Source: Micropruina glycogenica (GTDB lineage: Bacteria > Actinomycetota > Actinomycetes > Propionibacteriales > Propionibacteriaceae). Taken from it: 64,000 nt of DNA. The DNA lies in the NCBI RefSeq assembly GCF_039524395.1, contig NZ_BAAAGO010000031.1; one strand, written 5' to 3'. How positions within the stretch are numbered: position 1 is the first letter of the stretch; each line of letters opens with the position of its first letter. Under the pieces are notes generated by a model, which saw nothing but the letters and a program-made list of their open reading frames with translations, was not told the DNA's origin and ran no database searches. A program made the translations under genes and the position numbers. Positions 1 through 7,434 of the stretch are shown one piece after another.

Positions 1-25
1 AAGCTCAACCAACCCACGAACACGC

Positions 26-2095
26 TCAGCCGATCAGCGCCTTGGCCTTCTCGACCGCCGCCTCGGCAGTGACGCCGAACTTCTCGAACAGCAGCGCACC
101 GTCGGCGGACGCCCCGAAGTGGTCGATGCCGACCGCTTCGGTGTTGGCGCCCAGGAGGTCTTTCCAGCCCACCGGCACGCCGGCCTCGACGACCACTCTG
201 GGCACGTCGGCGGGCAGCACCTGCTGCTGGTAGTCGTCGCTTTGGGCGTGGAACCATTCCACGCACGGCATCGACACCACGCGGGCCGCAATGCCGTCGG
301 CCTCCAGTGCTTCGGCAGCCTTCACCGCCACCTGCAGCTCAGACCCGGTGCCGACCAGCACCACCTGCGGGTCGCCGGAGGCCTCTTTGAGCACGTAGCC
401 GCCCATGGTGGTGTTGGACGCCGCCGCGAAGCCGGAATCTTCGGACCGGTCGAGAATCGGCAGGTTCTGCCGCGACAGAATCAGCGCTGCCGGCTTGTTC
501 CAGGTGCGCAGGATCTGCGCCCACGCCCACGCGGTTTCGTTCGCGTCACCCGGACGCACCACGTCGATGTTGGGCATCAAGCGCAGGCTCATCACGTGCT
601 CGATGGGCTGATGCGTGGGCCCGTCCTCGCCGACGCCCACGGAGTCGTGGGTCCACACGAAGGTGGTCGGGGCGTGCGACAGGGCCGCGAGTCGCGGCGT
701 GGTTCGCATGTAATCGCTGAACACCAGGAACGTTGCGCAGTACACGCGGGTGAGCCCGTCCATGGTGATGCCGTTGGCGATGTTGCCCATGGCGTGTTCG
801 CGGATGCCGAAGTGCAGTGTGCGGCCGCCGGGGGCGCCGGTGAACTCGTGGCTGCTGCGGTCGGACGGAATGAAGCTGTTGACCCCGGCCATGGTGGTGT
901 TGTTCGAGCCGGCCAGGTCGGCGGAGCCGCCCCACAGCTCGGGCACCGGCTGGGCCAGCGCCGACAGCACCTTGCCGGACGCTGCGCGGGTGGCCATCGA
1001 GCCGGGCTCGAAGACGGGCAGCGAGGCGTCCAGGTCGGCGGGCGCCTCTTTGGCGAGCACCCGGTCGAGCAACTCGGCGTGCTCGGGCGACGCGCTTCGC
1101 CACGCCTCGTAGCGGGGATCCCATTCGGCATGCAGCTCCTTGGCCCGCTCGACGGCGTTGGCGCGCACCCAGTCGACCAGTTCGCTGTCGATGGCGAACG
1201 GCTGGTCTTCGAAGCCGAGTTCGGCCTTGAGCCCCGAGATCTCGTCGGCACCGAGCTTGCTGCCGTGCACGCTGTGGTCGCCGGCCTTGTTGGGCAGCGG
1301 CCACCCGATGATGGTGGTGACCTTGATGAAGTGCGGCTTGTCGGTGATCTGCTTGGCCCGCTCGATCACGTCGTAGAGCTCTGCCACCTTCTCTTCGTAG
1401 GTGGTGAAGCCGTTGGTGAAGTCGACGTGGTAGGTGTCCCAGCCGTAGGCGTCGTAGCGGGCCTGCACGTCTTCTGAGAAGGCGATCTTGGTGTCGCCCT
1501 CGATCGAGATGCGGTTGTCGTCGTAGATCAGAAACAGGTTGCCCAGGTCGAGCGTGGCGGCCATCGAACTGGCTTCGCCCGACACGCCCTCTTGCATGCA
1601 GCCGTCGCCGGCGATGCAGAACACGTTGTGGTCGAAAACCGACTCGCCGGGCGCGGCCTGCGGGTCGTACAGCTCGCGCGACCGGCGGGCGCTCATCGCG
1701 AAGCCGACCGAGTTGGCCACGCCGGCGCCCAGCGGGCCGGTGGTGCACTCGATGCCCTTGGTGAGGCCGAACTCGGGGTGGCCCGGGGTCAGCGACCCCC
1801 AGGTGCGCAGGCTCTCGATGTCGTTCAGTTCGAGCCCGAACCCGTTCAGGTAGAGCTGCGCGTACTGGGTCATCGACGAGTGCCCGGCCGACATCACGAA
1901 CCGGTCGCGGCCCAGCCAGCGGGGTTCGTTGGGGTCGACATTCATCACCTTGGCGTAGAGCAGGTAGGCGATCGGCGCCAGCGAGATGGCCGTGCCGGGG
2001 TGGCCGTTGCCGACCTTTTCGACCGCATCGGCGGCCAGGACGCGGGCGGTGTCGACCGCCTTCGCATCTTGCTCTGACCAGGTGAGATTGCTCAT
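26..2095 (-). CDS. tkt: Transketolase
   Basis: Thiamine-diphosphate enzyme of the non-oxidative pentose phosphate pathway, moving two-carbon units between ketose and aldose phosphates in the cytosol. The 689-residue product has the N-terminal GNGHPG motif (about residues 29-34), the TPP/metal motif GDGCMQEG (about 163-170) and the GIREHAMGN segment of the pyrimidine domain, all expected of a full-length transketolase of about 660-690 residues. I chose ATG 2095 (MSNLTW) rather than an upstream GTG because an AAGGGA ribosome-binding site precedes it and the extra 35 residues are non-homologous arginine-rich sequence. It is transcribed alone, away from the MFS gene; the 180-bp upstream gap holds an inverted repeat at 2211-2229. 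Confidence 0.97.
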   Translation of the reverse strand: MSNLTWSEQDAKAVDTARVLAADAVEKVGNGHPGTAISLAPIAYLLYAKVMNVDPNEPRWLGRDRFVMSAGHSSMTQYAQLYLNGFGLELNDIESLRTWGSLTPGHPEFGLTKGIECTTGPLGAGVANSVGFAMSARRSRELYDPQAAPGESVFDHNVFCIAGDGCMQEGVSGEASSMAATLDLGNLFLIYDDNRISIEGDTKIAFSEDVQARYDAYGWDTYHVDFTNGFTTYEEKVAELYDVIERAKQITDKPHFIKVTTIIGWPLPNKAGDHSVHGSKLGADEISGLKAELGFEDQPFAIDSELVDWVRANAVERAKELHAEWDPRYEAWRSASPEHAELLDRVLAKEAPADLDASLPVFEPGSMATRAASGKVLSALAQPVPELWGGSADLAGSNNTTMAGVNSFIPSDRSSHEFTGAPGGRTLHFGIREHAMGNIANGITMDGLTRVYCATFLVFSDYMRTTPRLAALSHAPTTFVWTHDSVGVGEDGPTHQPIEHVMSLRLMPNIDVVRPGDANETAWAWAQILRTWNKPAALILSRQNLPILDRSEDSGFAAASNTTMGGYVLKEASGDPQVVLVGTGSELQVAVKAAEALEADGIAARVVSMPCVEWFHAQSDDYQQQVLPADVPRVVVEAGVPVGWKDLLGANTEAVGIDHFGASADGALLFEKFGVTAEAAVEKAKALIG

Positions 2096-2210
2096 GGGCG
2101 GTTCCCTTCGACTTTCACGCCTCGCTCGTTGAGACGTCCGTGGACCAAACACCGTCAACCCTATTGGTTCAGTGGCTGCCCTGGGGAGACACGGCCACAA
2201 AGTCTCACAT

Positions 2211-2229
2211 TATGTGTGGAAATCACATA
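2211..2229. promoter_or_regulatory. Inverted repeat upstream of tkt (possible operator)
   Basis: TATGTG and CACATA form a perfect 6-bp inverted repeat around a 7-nt spacer, in a locally AT-rich stretch about 115 bp upstream of the transketolase start and 50 bp past the end of the MFS gene. It resembles a Crp/GlxR-like site, but the spacing is one base off the usual 16-bp form, so the binding protein is unknown. Confidence 0.35.
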
Positions 2230-2278
2230 CATTCCGTGCCAAGAGTGTGTGAGGCCCTGGAGCAGCGACTGGCCTTGC

Positions 2279-3607
2279 CTAGCTCTCGAGTGCCAGCCCG
2301 GCATGCTCGGGCAAGAACAGAGCCGCACCGGCGGCGAGCAGAAACGCCACGCCGAACACGCCGAAGACCAGCACCATGCCGCCGGCGCCGAGCAGCAGCG
2401 GCACGCTGAGCGGGGCGATCATCGACGCGATGCGGCCGAAGGCCGCGGCGGCGCCCGTGCCCTTGCCGCGCACCGCTGTCGGGTACAGCTCGGGGCCGAC
2501 CGCGTACAGCGCACCCCACGCCCCCAGGTTGAAGAACGACAGCGCGCAGCCGGTCATGACGATCAGCACCTCGGTGGTGGCGAACCCGAACGCCGCCGCC
2601 GCGAAGGCCGAGCCGGCGAGAAACACCGACAGGGTGAGCCGCCGCCCCCACTTCTCGATCAGCCAGGCCGCCACGGCGTAACCGGGCAGTTGGGCCAACG
2701 TGATGATCAGGGTGAACTCGAAGCTGCGCACCAGCGGAAACCCGCGCTGCACCAGCAGGGTCGGAATCCAGATGAACGCCCCGTAGTAGCTCAGGTTGAT
2801 GCAGAACCAGACCGTCCAGAGCGCGATGGTGCGGGCCCGGTAGGCCGGCGACCAGATCGAGTCGGTGCCGGCGGCCTTCGCCACCGGCGCGTCGGGGCTG
2901 GGCACCGGCTCGACACCGGCGGCCTGTTCGAAGTCGCGCACGGCGGCCTCGGCCTGCTCGACGCGTCCCTTCGACTCCAGGAACCGGACGGACTCGGGCA
3001 GCCCCCAGCGGATCGCGGCGGCGTAGGCGGTCGGAATGACGCCGACTGCGAGGGCCCAGCGCCAGCCGTCCGGGCTCGATGGCACGACCAGGTAGCCGAT
3101 CAGCGCCGCCAGAATCCAGCCGATCGCCCAGAACGCCTCCAGAGCCACCACCACCCGACCGCGGATCGCCTTGGGCGCGTACTCGCTGACCAGAGTGGAC
3201 GCCACGGGCAGTTCGGCCCCCAGGCCGACGCCGACGATGAACCGCAGCACGATCAACATGCCCACCGACGTGACCAGCGCCGAGGCGCCGGTGGCCACCC
3301 CGTACACCAGCAGGGTGAGGGCGAACACCTGGCGACGCCCGATACGATCGGCCAGCAGGCCGCCCAGCGAGGCGCCGATGGCCATGCCGACGAAGCCGAT
3401 CGAGCCGATCCACGACAGGGTCGTCGAGTCGAGCTTCCATTGGCCGGCCAGGGCCGCCATGACGAACGAGATCAGCCCGACGTCCATGGCGTCGAGCGCC
3501 CAGCCCAGGCCCGAGCCGACCAGCAGTCGTGCGTGCTTGCGGGTGAACGGCAACCGATCGAGTCGCTGCGACCTGGTGAGCGTCGTGTCGCTGACAGCTT
3601 CAGCCAT
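2279..3607 (-). CDS. MFS transporter, sugar/metabolite:H+ symporter type
   Basis: Inner-membrane permease of the major facilitator superfamily, 442 residues with about 12 hydrophobic segments. The cytoplasmic loop motif DRIGRR lies after TM2, and the GAELPVASTLVSEYAP...RGR stretch is typical of the sugar-porter/SV2-like and NiaP-like branches, so a carboxylate, aromatic acid or vitamin substrate is as likely as a sugar. The ATG at 3607 is preceded by an AAGGAGGA ribosome-binding site that sits in the loop of a small inverted repeat. It is downstream of, and co-oriented with, the zinc dehydrogenase, but 236 bp separate them. Confidence 0.9.
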   Translation of the reverse strand: MAEAVSDTTLTRSQRLDRLPFTRKHARLLVGSGLGWALDAMDVGLISFVMAALAGQWKLDSTTLSWIGSIGFVGMAIGASLGGLLADRIGRRQVFALTLLVYGVATGASALVTSVGMLIVLRFIVGVGLGAELPVASTLVSEYAPKAIRGRVVVALEAFWAIGWILAALIGYLVVPSSPDGWRWALAVGVIPTAYAAAIRWGLPESVRFLESKGRVEQAEAAVRDFEQAAGVEPVPSPDAPVAKAAGTDSIWSPAYRARTIALWTVWFCINLSYYGAFIWIPTLLVQRGFPLVRSFEFTLIITLAQLPGYAVAAWLIEKWGRRLTLSVFLAGSAFAAAAFGFATTEVLIVMTGCALSFFNLGAWGALYAVGPELYPTAVRGKGTGAAAAFGRIASMIAPLSVPLLLGAGGMVLVFGVFGVAFLLAAGAALFLPEHAGLALES

Positions 3608-3629
3608 TATTGGTCCTCCTTGCCAATAA
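3607..3629 (-). promoter_or_regulatory. Inverted repeat enclosing the RBS of the MFS gene
   Basis: TTATTGG and CCAATAA form a perfect 7-bp inverted repeat whose 9-nt loop contains the Shine-Dalgarno sequence and whose edge overlaps the ATG. It may act as an operator in DNA or as a weak hairpin controlling ribosome access. Confidence 0.45.
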
Positions 3630-3665
3630 ACGGCCACAGTCTAGTGGTGCGGCTCTGTACTGCCG

Positions 3666-3836
3666 ATGGGCCCGCAGTTCGGAACCGCGGCGGCTCACCA
3701 AGGTGGCCGGACCACCTACCGCCTGACCGATGGGGACGGCCACACGATCGTGGTACTCACCGGCCGGCGGACGGGTGGCGCCACGGCGCGCGTACCCACG
3801 GCACCGAGTGCCGGCGTGGTGGGCAAGGGGCGCTGA
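3666..3836 (+). other. Short ORF of doubtful status in the MFS-dehydrogenase gap
   Basis: A 56-codon ATG frame lies in the 236-bp gap between the MFS and dehydrogenase genes. Its middle part (TTYRLTDGDGHTIVVLTG) has protein-like composition, so it might be a remnant of a longer gene. No ribosome-binding site or -10 box is obvious and I recognise no family. Apart from this ORF and the inverted repeat at its left edge I see nothing in this gap. Confidence 0.15.
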
Positions 3837-3843
3837 TCGCCGG

Positions 3844-4872
3844 TCAGGGAGTGACGGCGATCTTGACGCCCAGCCGGTCGCGCACGGCGTCGTAGGCGGC
3901 CACGGCATCGTTCAAGTCGAAGCTGTGGGTGACGATCGCGTCGGCGTCGAGCGCACCCGACTCCAACAGCCGCACGGCGGCCTGTACGTCGCGCCGCCGG
4001 GCGTTGCTGCCGCCGGTGACGACCAGTTCTTTGTAGTGCAGCAGGTTGACGTCGACCTCGGCGGTGGAACCCTTGGGAAAGCCGGCGAAGAAGTTCACCC
4101 GACCACCGGGACGGGCCAGGTCGAGCGCCACCGTGGCTAGTTCGGTGTCACCGATGCAGACTACGACGACGTCAGCACCGAGACCCCCCGTTGCGTCGGC
4201 GACGGCCTGTTTCAGCTCGTCCGGCCCCACGGCGAGCGCCCCGAGAGCCGCGGCCGGCTCGCGACGAGCCACCGATCGGTTCGACACGATCACCTGCCCC
4301 GCGCCGGACGCCTTGGCCAACTGCAGGTGCAACAGCCCGATCGGCCCGGCACCCAGAATCGCCACCACGTCGCCGGGGTGCACGCGGTACTGGTTCAACG
4401 CGTTGATGCAGCACGACAGCGGCTCAGCCAGGGCCAGATGCGTCGGCTTCACCTCGGTGCGGGTGGTGATCAGGTTGCCCTGCGCCACCGCCTGGGCAGG
4501 TATCAGGCAGTAGTCGGCCAGGCCGCCGTCGATCTCGTAGCCGATCAACCGCAGGTTCTCGCACAGGTGCTCATAACCCAACAGGCAGGTTCGGCAGTGG
4601 TTGCACGACAGCACGATCGAGGGGGTCGCCTGCTGGCCCACGTCGTAGCCGGTGACACCGTCGCCGAGGGCGGCGACTCGTCCGGCGATCTCGTGGCCCA
4701 TCACCACACCGGGCCGAACCCCCGCGGTCTTGGCGCCGCTGATGATGCGCAGATCGGTGCCGCACAGGGTGGTGGCCTCGACCTTCAGCAACACTTCACC
4801 GGGCCCGGGGGTTGGGTCGGCACGTTGCTGAAGCTCGACTCGCCCTGGTTGCACCAGCACCAACGCCCGCAT
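3844..4872 (-). CDS. Zinc-dependent alcohol/polyol dehydrogenase
   Basis: Medium-chain dehydrogenase of 342 residues, close to the usual length. Catalytic zinc ligands are visible as Cys37 (TLCGTD) and His60 (MGHE). The structural zinc site is complete, with Cys90, 93, 96 and 104 in the classic CxxCxxCx7C pattern. A Rossmann GAGPIGLLHL motif lies near residue 170. It oxidises an alcohol or polyol with NAD(P); the family includes threonine, sorbitol and TarJ-like dehydrogenases, and the sequence does not settle which. ATG 4872 has GAGGAGG just upstream. It may supply or consume a substrate moved by the downstream MFS transporter; that is inference from position only. Confidence 0.92.
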   Translation of the reverse strand: MRALVLVQPGRVELQQRADPTPGPGEVLLKVEATTLCGTDLRIISGAKTAGVRPGVVMGHEIAGRVAALGDGVTGYDVGQQATPSIVLSCNHCRTCLLGYEHLCENLRLIGYEIDGGLADYCLIPAQAVAQGNLITTRTEVKPTHLALAEPLSCCINALNQYRVHPGDVVAILGAGPIGLLHLQLAKASGAGQVIVSNRSVARREPAAALGALAVGPDELKQAVADATGGLGADVVVVCIGDTELATVALDLARPGGRVNFFAGFPKGSTAEVDVNLLHYKELVVTGGSNARRRDVQAAVRLLESGALDADAIVTHSFDLNDAVAAYDAVRDRLGVKIAVTP

Positions 4873-4938
4873 ATCGCCTCCTCGCGATCAGGGTCGTCAG
4901 TCTAGAACGAAGCCAGGCGTCAGGGCTGAGCAGGATTA

Positions 4939-4976
4939 GGGGACGGTTCCGTGATCCGAATCAGAGAACCGCCCCC
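4939..4976 (-). terminator. Hairpin downstream of the Lrp gene
   Basis: GGGGA-CGGTTC and GAACCG-CCCCC form a stem of about 10 bp with one bulge and a 16-nt loop, starting 10 nt after the Lrp stop codon. There is no clear U run, so termination strength is uncertain. Confidence 0.45.
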
Positions 4977-4984
4977 TTGATGGC

Positions 4985-5473
4985 TCAGGCGCGCTGGTCG
5001 GACGCCCGGTGTTCGAGCAGCGGCCTGGTGCGGTTGCCCATCACCTGCGACAGAGAAATCACCGTGTTCGACCGCACCACGCCCTCGATGGCCAGGATTC
5101 GGTTGGTGATGCGGTGCAGGTGGCCGGTGTCGCGGGCCACCACCTTGATCAGGTAGTCGGCGTCGCCGGTGGTGGCGTGCACCTCGATCACCTCGGGCAC
5201 CCGCGCCAGCGCCACGGCCATGCCCTCACCGAGCGCCTGGCTGATCGACAGCGACACGAAACCGACGATCGGGTAGCCCAGGCTGGCCGGCGAGATGCGC
5301 TGGCTGAACCCCAGAAACACGCCGTCACGGGTGAGTCGCTGCAGGCGCGCGTGCACGGTGTTGCGCGAGATGCCGAGCACCCGGGCCAACTCGAGAATCG
5401 ACGCGTCGGAGTGGTCGTCCAAGGCCAGCAGAATGCGGGCGTCCAGGGGGTCGATCGTCGGCATGCTTGACAT
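4985..5473 (-). CDS. Lrp/AsnC-family transcriptional regulator
   Basis: 162-residue feast/famine regulator. Residues about 8-60 carry the winged helix-turn-helix (LARVLGISRNTVHARLQRL), and residues about 75-150 form the RAM/ACT-like ligand domain, including the GDADYLIKV strand. Such proteins sense amino acids and commonly control a divergent gene. Here the neighbour is an aminotransferase, a pairing that suggests control of aromatic amino-acid or histidine metabolism. ATG 5473 is used; a second ATG three codons in (5464) is possible and the ribosome-binding site is weak for both. The shared 90-bp intergenic region contains a TGCACA inverted repeat. Confidence 0.93.
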   Translation of the reverse strand: MSSMPTIDPLDARILLALDDHSDASILELARVLGISRNTVHARLQRLTRDGVFLGFSQRISPASLGYPIVGFVSLSISQALGEGMAVALARVPEVIEVHATTGDADYLIKVVARDTGHLHRITNRILAIEGVVRSNTVISLSQVMGNRTRPLLEHRASDQRA

Positions 5474-5506
5474 CTTGTCACCGATCTTCAGTGTGCGAGG
5501 GCATTA

Positions 5507-5535
5507 TGCACATGAGAAACCCTTTCAGTTGTGCA
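5507..5535. promoter_or_regulatory. TGCACA-N17-TGTGCA inverted repeat between lrp and the aminotransferase
   Basis: A perfect 6-bp inverted repeat with a 17-nt AT-richer spacer lies in the divergent promoter region. The size (29 bp) suits a site for a dimeric or octameric regulator such as the adjacent Lrp protein. No binding consensus was matched. Confidence 0.4.
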
Positions 5536-5563
5536 GATGTTCGAAGGCTCGCATGATCCTCAC

Positions 5564-6646
5564 ATGAGCACAGCACCCAGCACGCCCCGCCTGCGATCGG
5601 CGGTCACCAGCCTGGCCCCCTACGTGGCCGGGCGTCGCGCCACGTCGGCAGGGATCGCTCCGCTGGCCTCGAACGAGAGCCATTTTCCGCCCCTGCCGTC
5701 GGTGCTGGCGCAGGTGGCTGCGAGCGCCGGGCGCATCAACCGTTACCCCGACAGCGCCGCGGTCGAACTGCGCGAGCGCATCGCCGCCCACGTGGGCGTG
5801 ACGGCTGATGAGGTGGCGGTCGGCCCCGGCAGCGTCGGGGTGCTGCAACAGATCATCGAGTCGGTCTGCGACGCCGGTGACGAGGTGGTGTTCGCGTGGC
5901 GCTCGTTCGAGGCCTATCCGCTGCTGGTCACCCTGGCCGGCGCCACTCCGGTGCCGGTGCCGCTGACCGCCGACGAGGGTCACGACCTGCCGGCGATGGT
6001 CGCGGCGATCACCGACCGCACCCGCCTGGTGCTGCTGTGCACGCCCAACAACCCGACCGGCGTGACGATCGCCGGGGCCGACCTCGACCGTTTTCTGGCC
6101 GCCGTGCCCAGCGACGTGCTCGTGGTGATCGACGAGGCCTACCTCGAGTACGCCACCGGTGAGCGGCTGGACGCCATCGCTCGCTACCGCACCCACCCGA
6201 ACGTCTGCGTGCTGCGCACCTTCTCGAAGGCGTACGGCCTGGCCGGGCTGCGGGTCGGCTACGGCATCGCCACGCCCGCCGTGGCCGCCGCCCTTCGCCG
6301 CACCGGCGTGCCGTTCGGGGTGAGCAGCATCGCCCAGGCCGCCGCGATCGCGTCCCTCGACGCCGCGGACGAGCTGGCCGGACGGGTGGCTGCGGTGGCC
6401 GCCGAACGCGACCGGGTGACGCTCGCGCTGCGCGCTCTGGGCTATGCGGTGCCCCGCTCGCAGGCCAACTTCGTCTGGCTGCGCACCACCGACGCCGGAC
6501 GCGAGCAGTTGCTGAGCGCCTTCGACGCCGCCGACATTCTGGTGCGCGGCTATGCCGGCGACGGGGTGCGCGTCACCATCGCCGACGCCGCCAGCAACGA
6601 CCGGGTGATCAGGGTGCTGGCCGGGCTTGCACAGGCGGCGGCATGA
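5564..6646 (+). CDS. Histidinol-phosphate/aromatic aminotransferase (HisC-like)
   Basis: PLP-dependent class I/II aminotransferase, 360 residues. It shows the substrate-side stretch CTPNNPTG, the DEAYLEY segment and the lysine motif TFSKAYGLAGLRVGYG, as in HisC and the actinobacterial aromatic aminotransferase Pat. It transfers an amino group between glutamate and histidinol phosphate or phenylpyruvate; pairing with a divergent AsnC-type regulator, outside any his operon, favours the Pat-like role. I chose ATG 5564 (MSTAPSTP) over a GTG at 5531 because the alternative adds poorly conserved residues. Its stop overlaps the next start (ATGA), so the two genes are coupled. Confidence 0.9.
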   Translation: MSTAPSTPRLRSAVTSLAPYVAGRRATSAGIAPLASNESHFPPLPSVLAQVAASAGRINRYPDSAAVELRERIAAHVGVTADEVAVGPGSVGVLQQIIESVCDAGDEVVFAWRSFEAYPLLVTLAGATPVPVPLTADEGHDLPAMVAAITDRTRLVLLCTPNNPTGVTIAGADLDRFLAAVPSDVLVVIDEAYLEYATGERLDAIARYRTHPNVCVLRTFSKAYGLAGLRVGYGIATPAVAAALRRTGVPFGVSSIAQAAAIASLDAADELAGRVAAVAAERDRVTLALRALGYAVPRSQANFVWLRTTDAGREQLLSAFDAADILVRGYAGDGVRVTIADAASNDRVIRVLAGLAQAAA

Positions 6647-7287
6647 CCTCGCCCGCACGCGTCACCCGTCCTGCGCAGCCCGAACACCGGCCGCAGACCA
6701 AGCACGGCGTCGTCGAGGACGTGCTGGGCCTACTGGTGGGCACGGTGCTGGCGTCGTTCGGCCTGTTTCTGCTGCACTCCAGCAGCACGGTGACCGGCGG
6801 CACCGCCGGCCTGGCCCTGTTGCTGAGCTACGCCCTGCCGGTGCCGTTCGGCGCGATCTTCGTGGCGGTCAACCTGCCGTTTCTGATCGCAGCGATCTCA
6901 CGCAAGGGCCTCGACTTCACCCTGCGCACGCTGCTGGCCATCGCTGTGCTGACGGCCCTGACCGCATTGCACACCGCGGTGGTGCCGCCCTTGACCCTGC
7001 CCCCGCTGTACGCGGCACTGCTGGGCAACGTGCTGGCCGGCGTCGGGCTGCTGATTCTGTTTCGCCATCGCGCCAGCCTGGGCGGTTTCAACATCGTCGG
7101 GCTGATCATGCAAGAGCGGCGCGGCATTCCGGCCGGCTACGTGCAACTGGTGCTCGACCTGATGGTGCTGCTGGCCTCGCTGATCGTGCTGCCGCTGCCA
7201 CTGGTGGCCGTTTCGGCGCTGGGTGCGGTGGTGCTCAACGTCGCCATCGCGCTCAATCACCGGGCCGACCGCTACACCGGCTGGTGA
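6643..7287 (+). CDS. YitT-family (DUF161) membrane protein
   Basis: 214-residue integral membrane protein with about six hydrophobic segments. The helix-glycine pattern GTVLASFGLFLLHSSSTVTGGTAGLA near the N-terminus and GGFNIVGL in the middle match the YitT/YczE-like DUF161 group, of unproven transport function. It starts inside the stop codon of the aminotransferase (ATGA overlap) and ends just before the REP-like repeats that separate it from the convergent kinase gene. Confidence 0.82.
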   Translation: MTSPARVTRPAQPEHRPQTKHGVVEDVLGLLVGTVLASFGLFLLHSSSTVTGGTAGLALLLSYALPVPFGAIFVAVNLPFLIAAISRKGLDFTLRTLLAIAVLTALTALHTAVVPPLTLPPLYAALLGNVLAGVGLLILFRHRASLGGFNIVGLIMQERRGIPAGYVQLVLDLMVLLASLIVLPLPLVAVSALGAVVLNVAIALNHRADRYTGW

Positions 7288-7313
7288 GCAGCCACCCATT
7301 TCATGTGCGGCAC

Positions 7314-7339
7314 GAGATCCCGGCGTGCGCCGGGATGAC
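7314..7339. repeat. REP-like palindromic repeat, copy 1
   Basis: 26-nt unit with arms GAGATCCCGGCG and CGCCGGGATGAC around a TG centre. The same unit recurs at 7388-7413, 20601-20626 and 20655-20680, and as a half copy at 7346-7359. It lies between convergent genes, where it can act as a bidirectional terminator or a nucleoid-protein site. Confidence 0.8.
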
Positions 7340-7387
7340 GGTGGGTGCGCCGGGATGACGGTGGGGTCACAGGGGCACGTCACTTCC

Positions 7388-7413
7388 GTCATCCCGGCGG
7401 GCGCCGGGATCTC
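7388..7413. repeat. REP-like palindromic repeat, copy 2
   Basis: 26-nt unit with arms GTCATCCCGGCG and CGCCGGGATCTC. It is the inverted counterpart of the copy at 7314, and both are located between the ends of the YitT and FGGY kinase genes. Confidence 0.8.
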
Positions 7414-7434
7414 AGAACGCACAGCCGAAGGACA

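Noticed and set aside
2213..2227. Crp/GlxR site TGTG...TCACA
   Set aside because: Spacing is 15 rather than 16 bp, so I kept it only as an unassigned inverted repeat.
2129..3895. 588-codon plus-strand frame opposite the MFS gene
   Set aside because: Gln/His/Arg-rich shadow of the transporter, no ribosome-binding site or homology.
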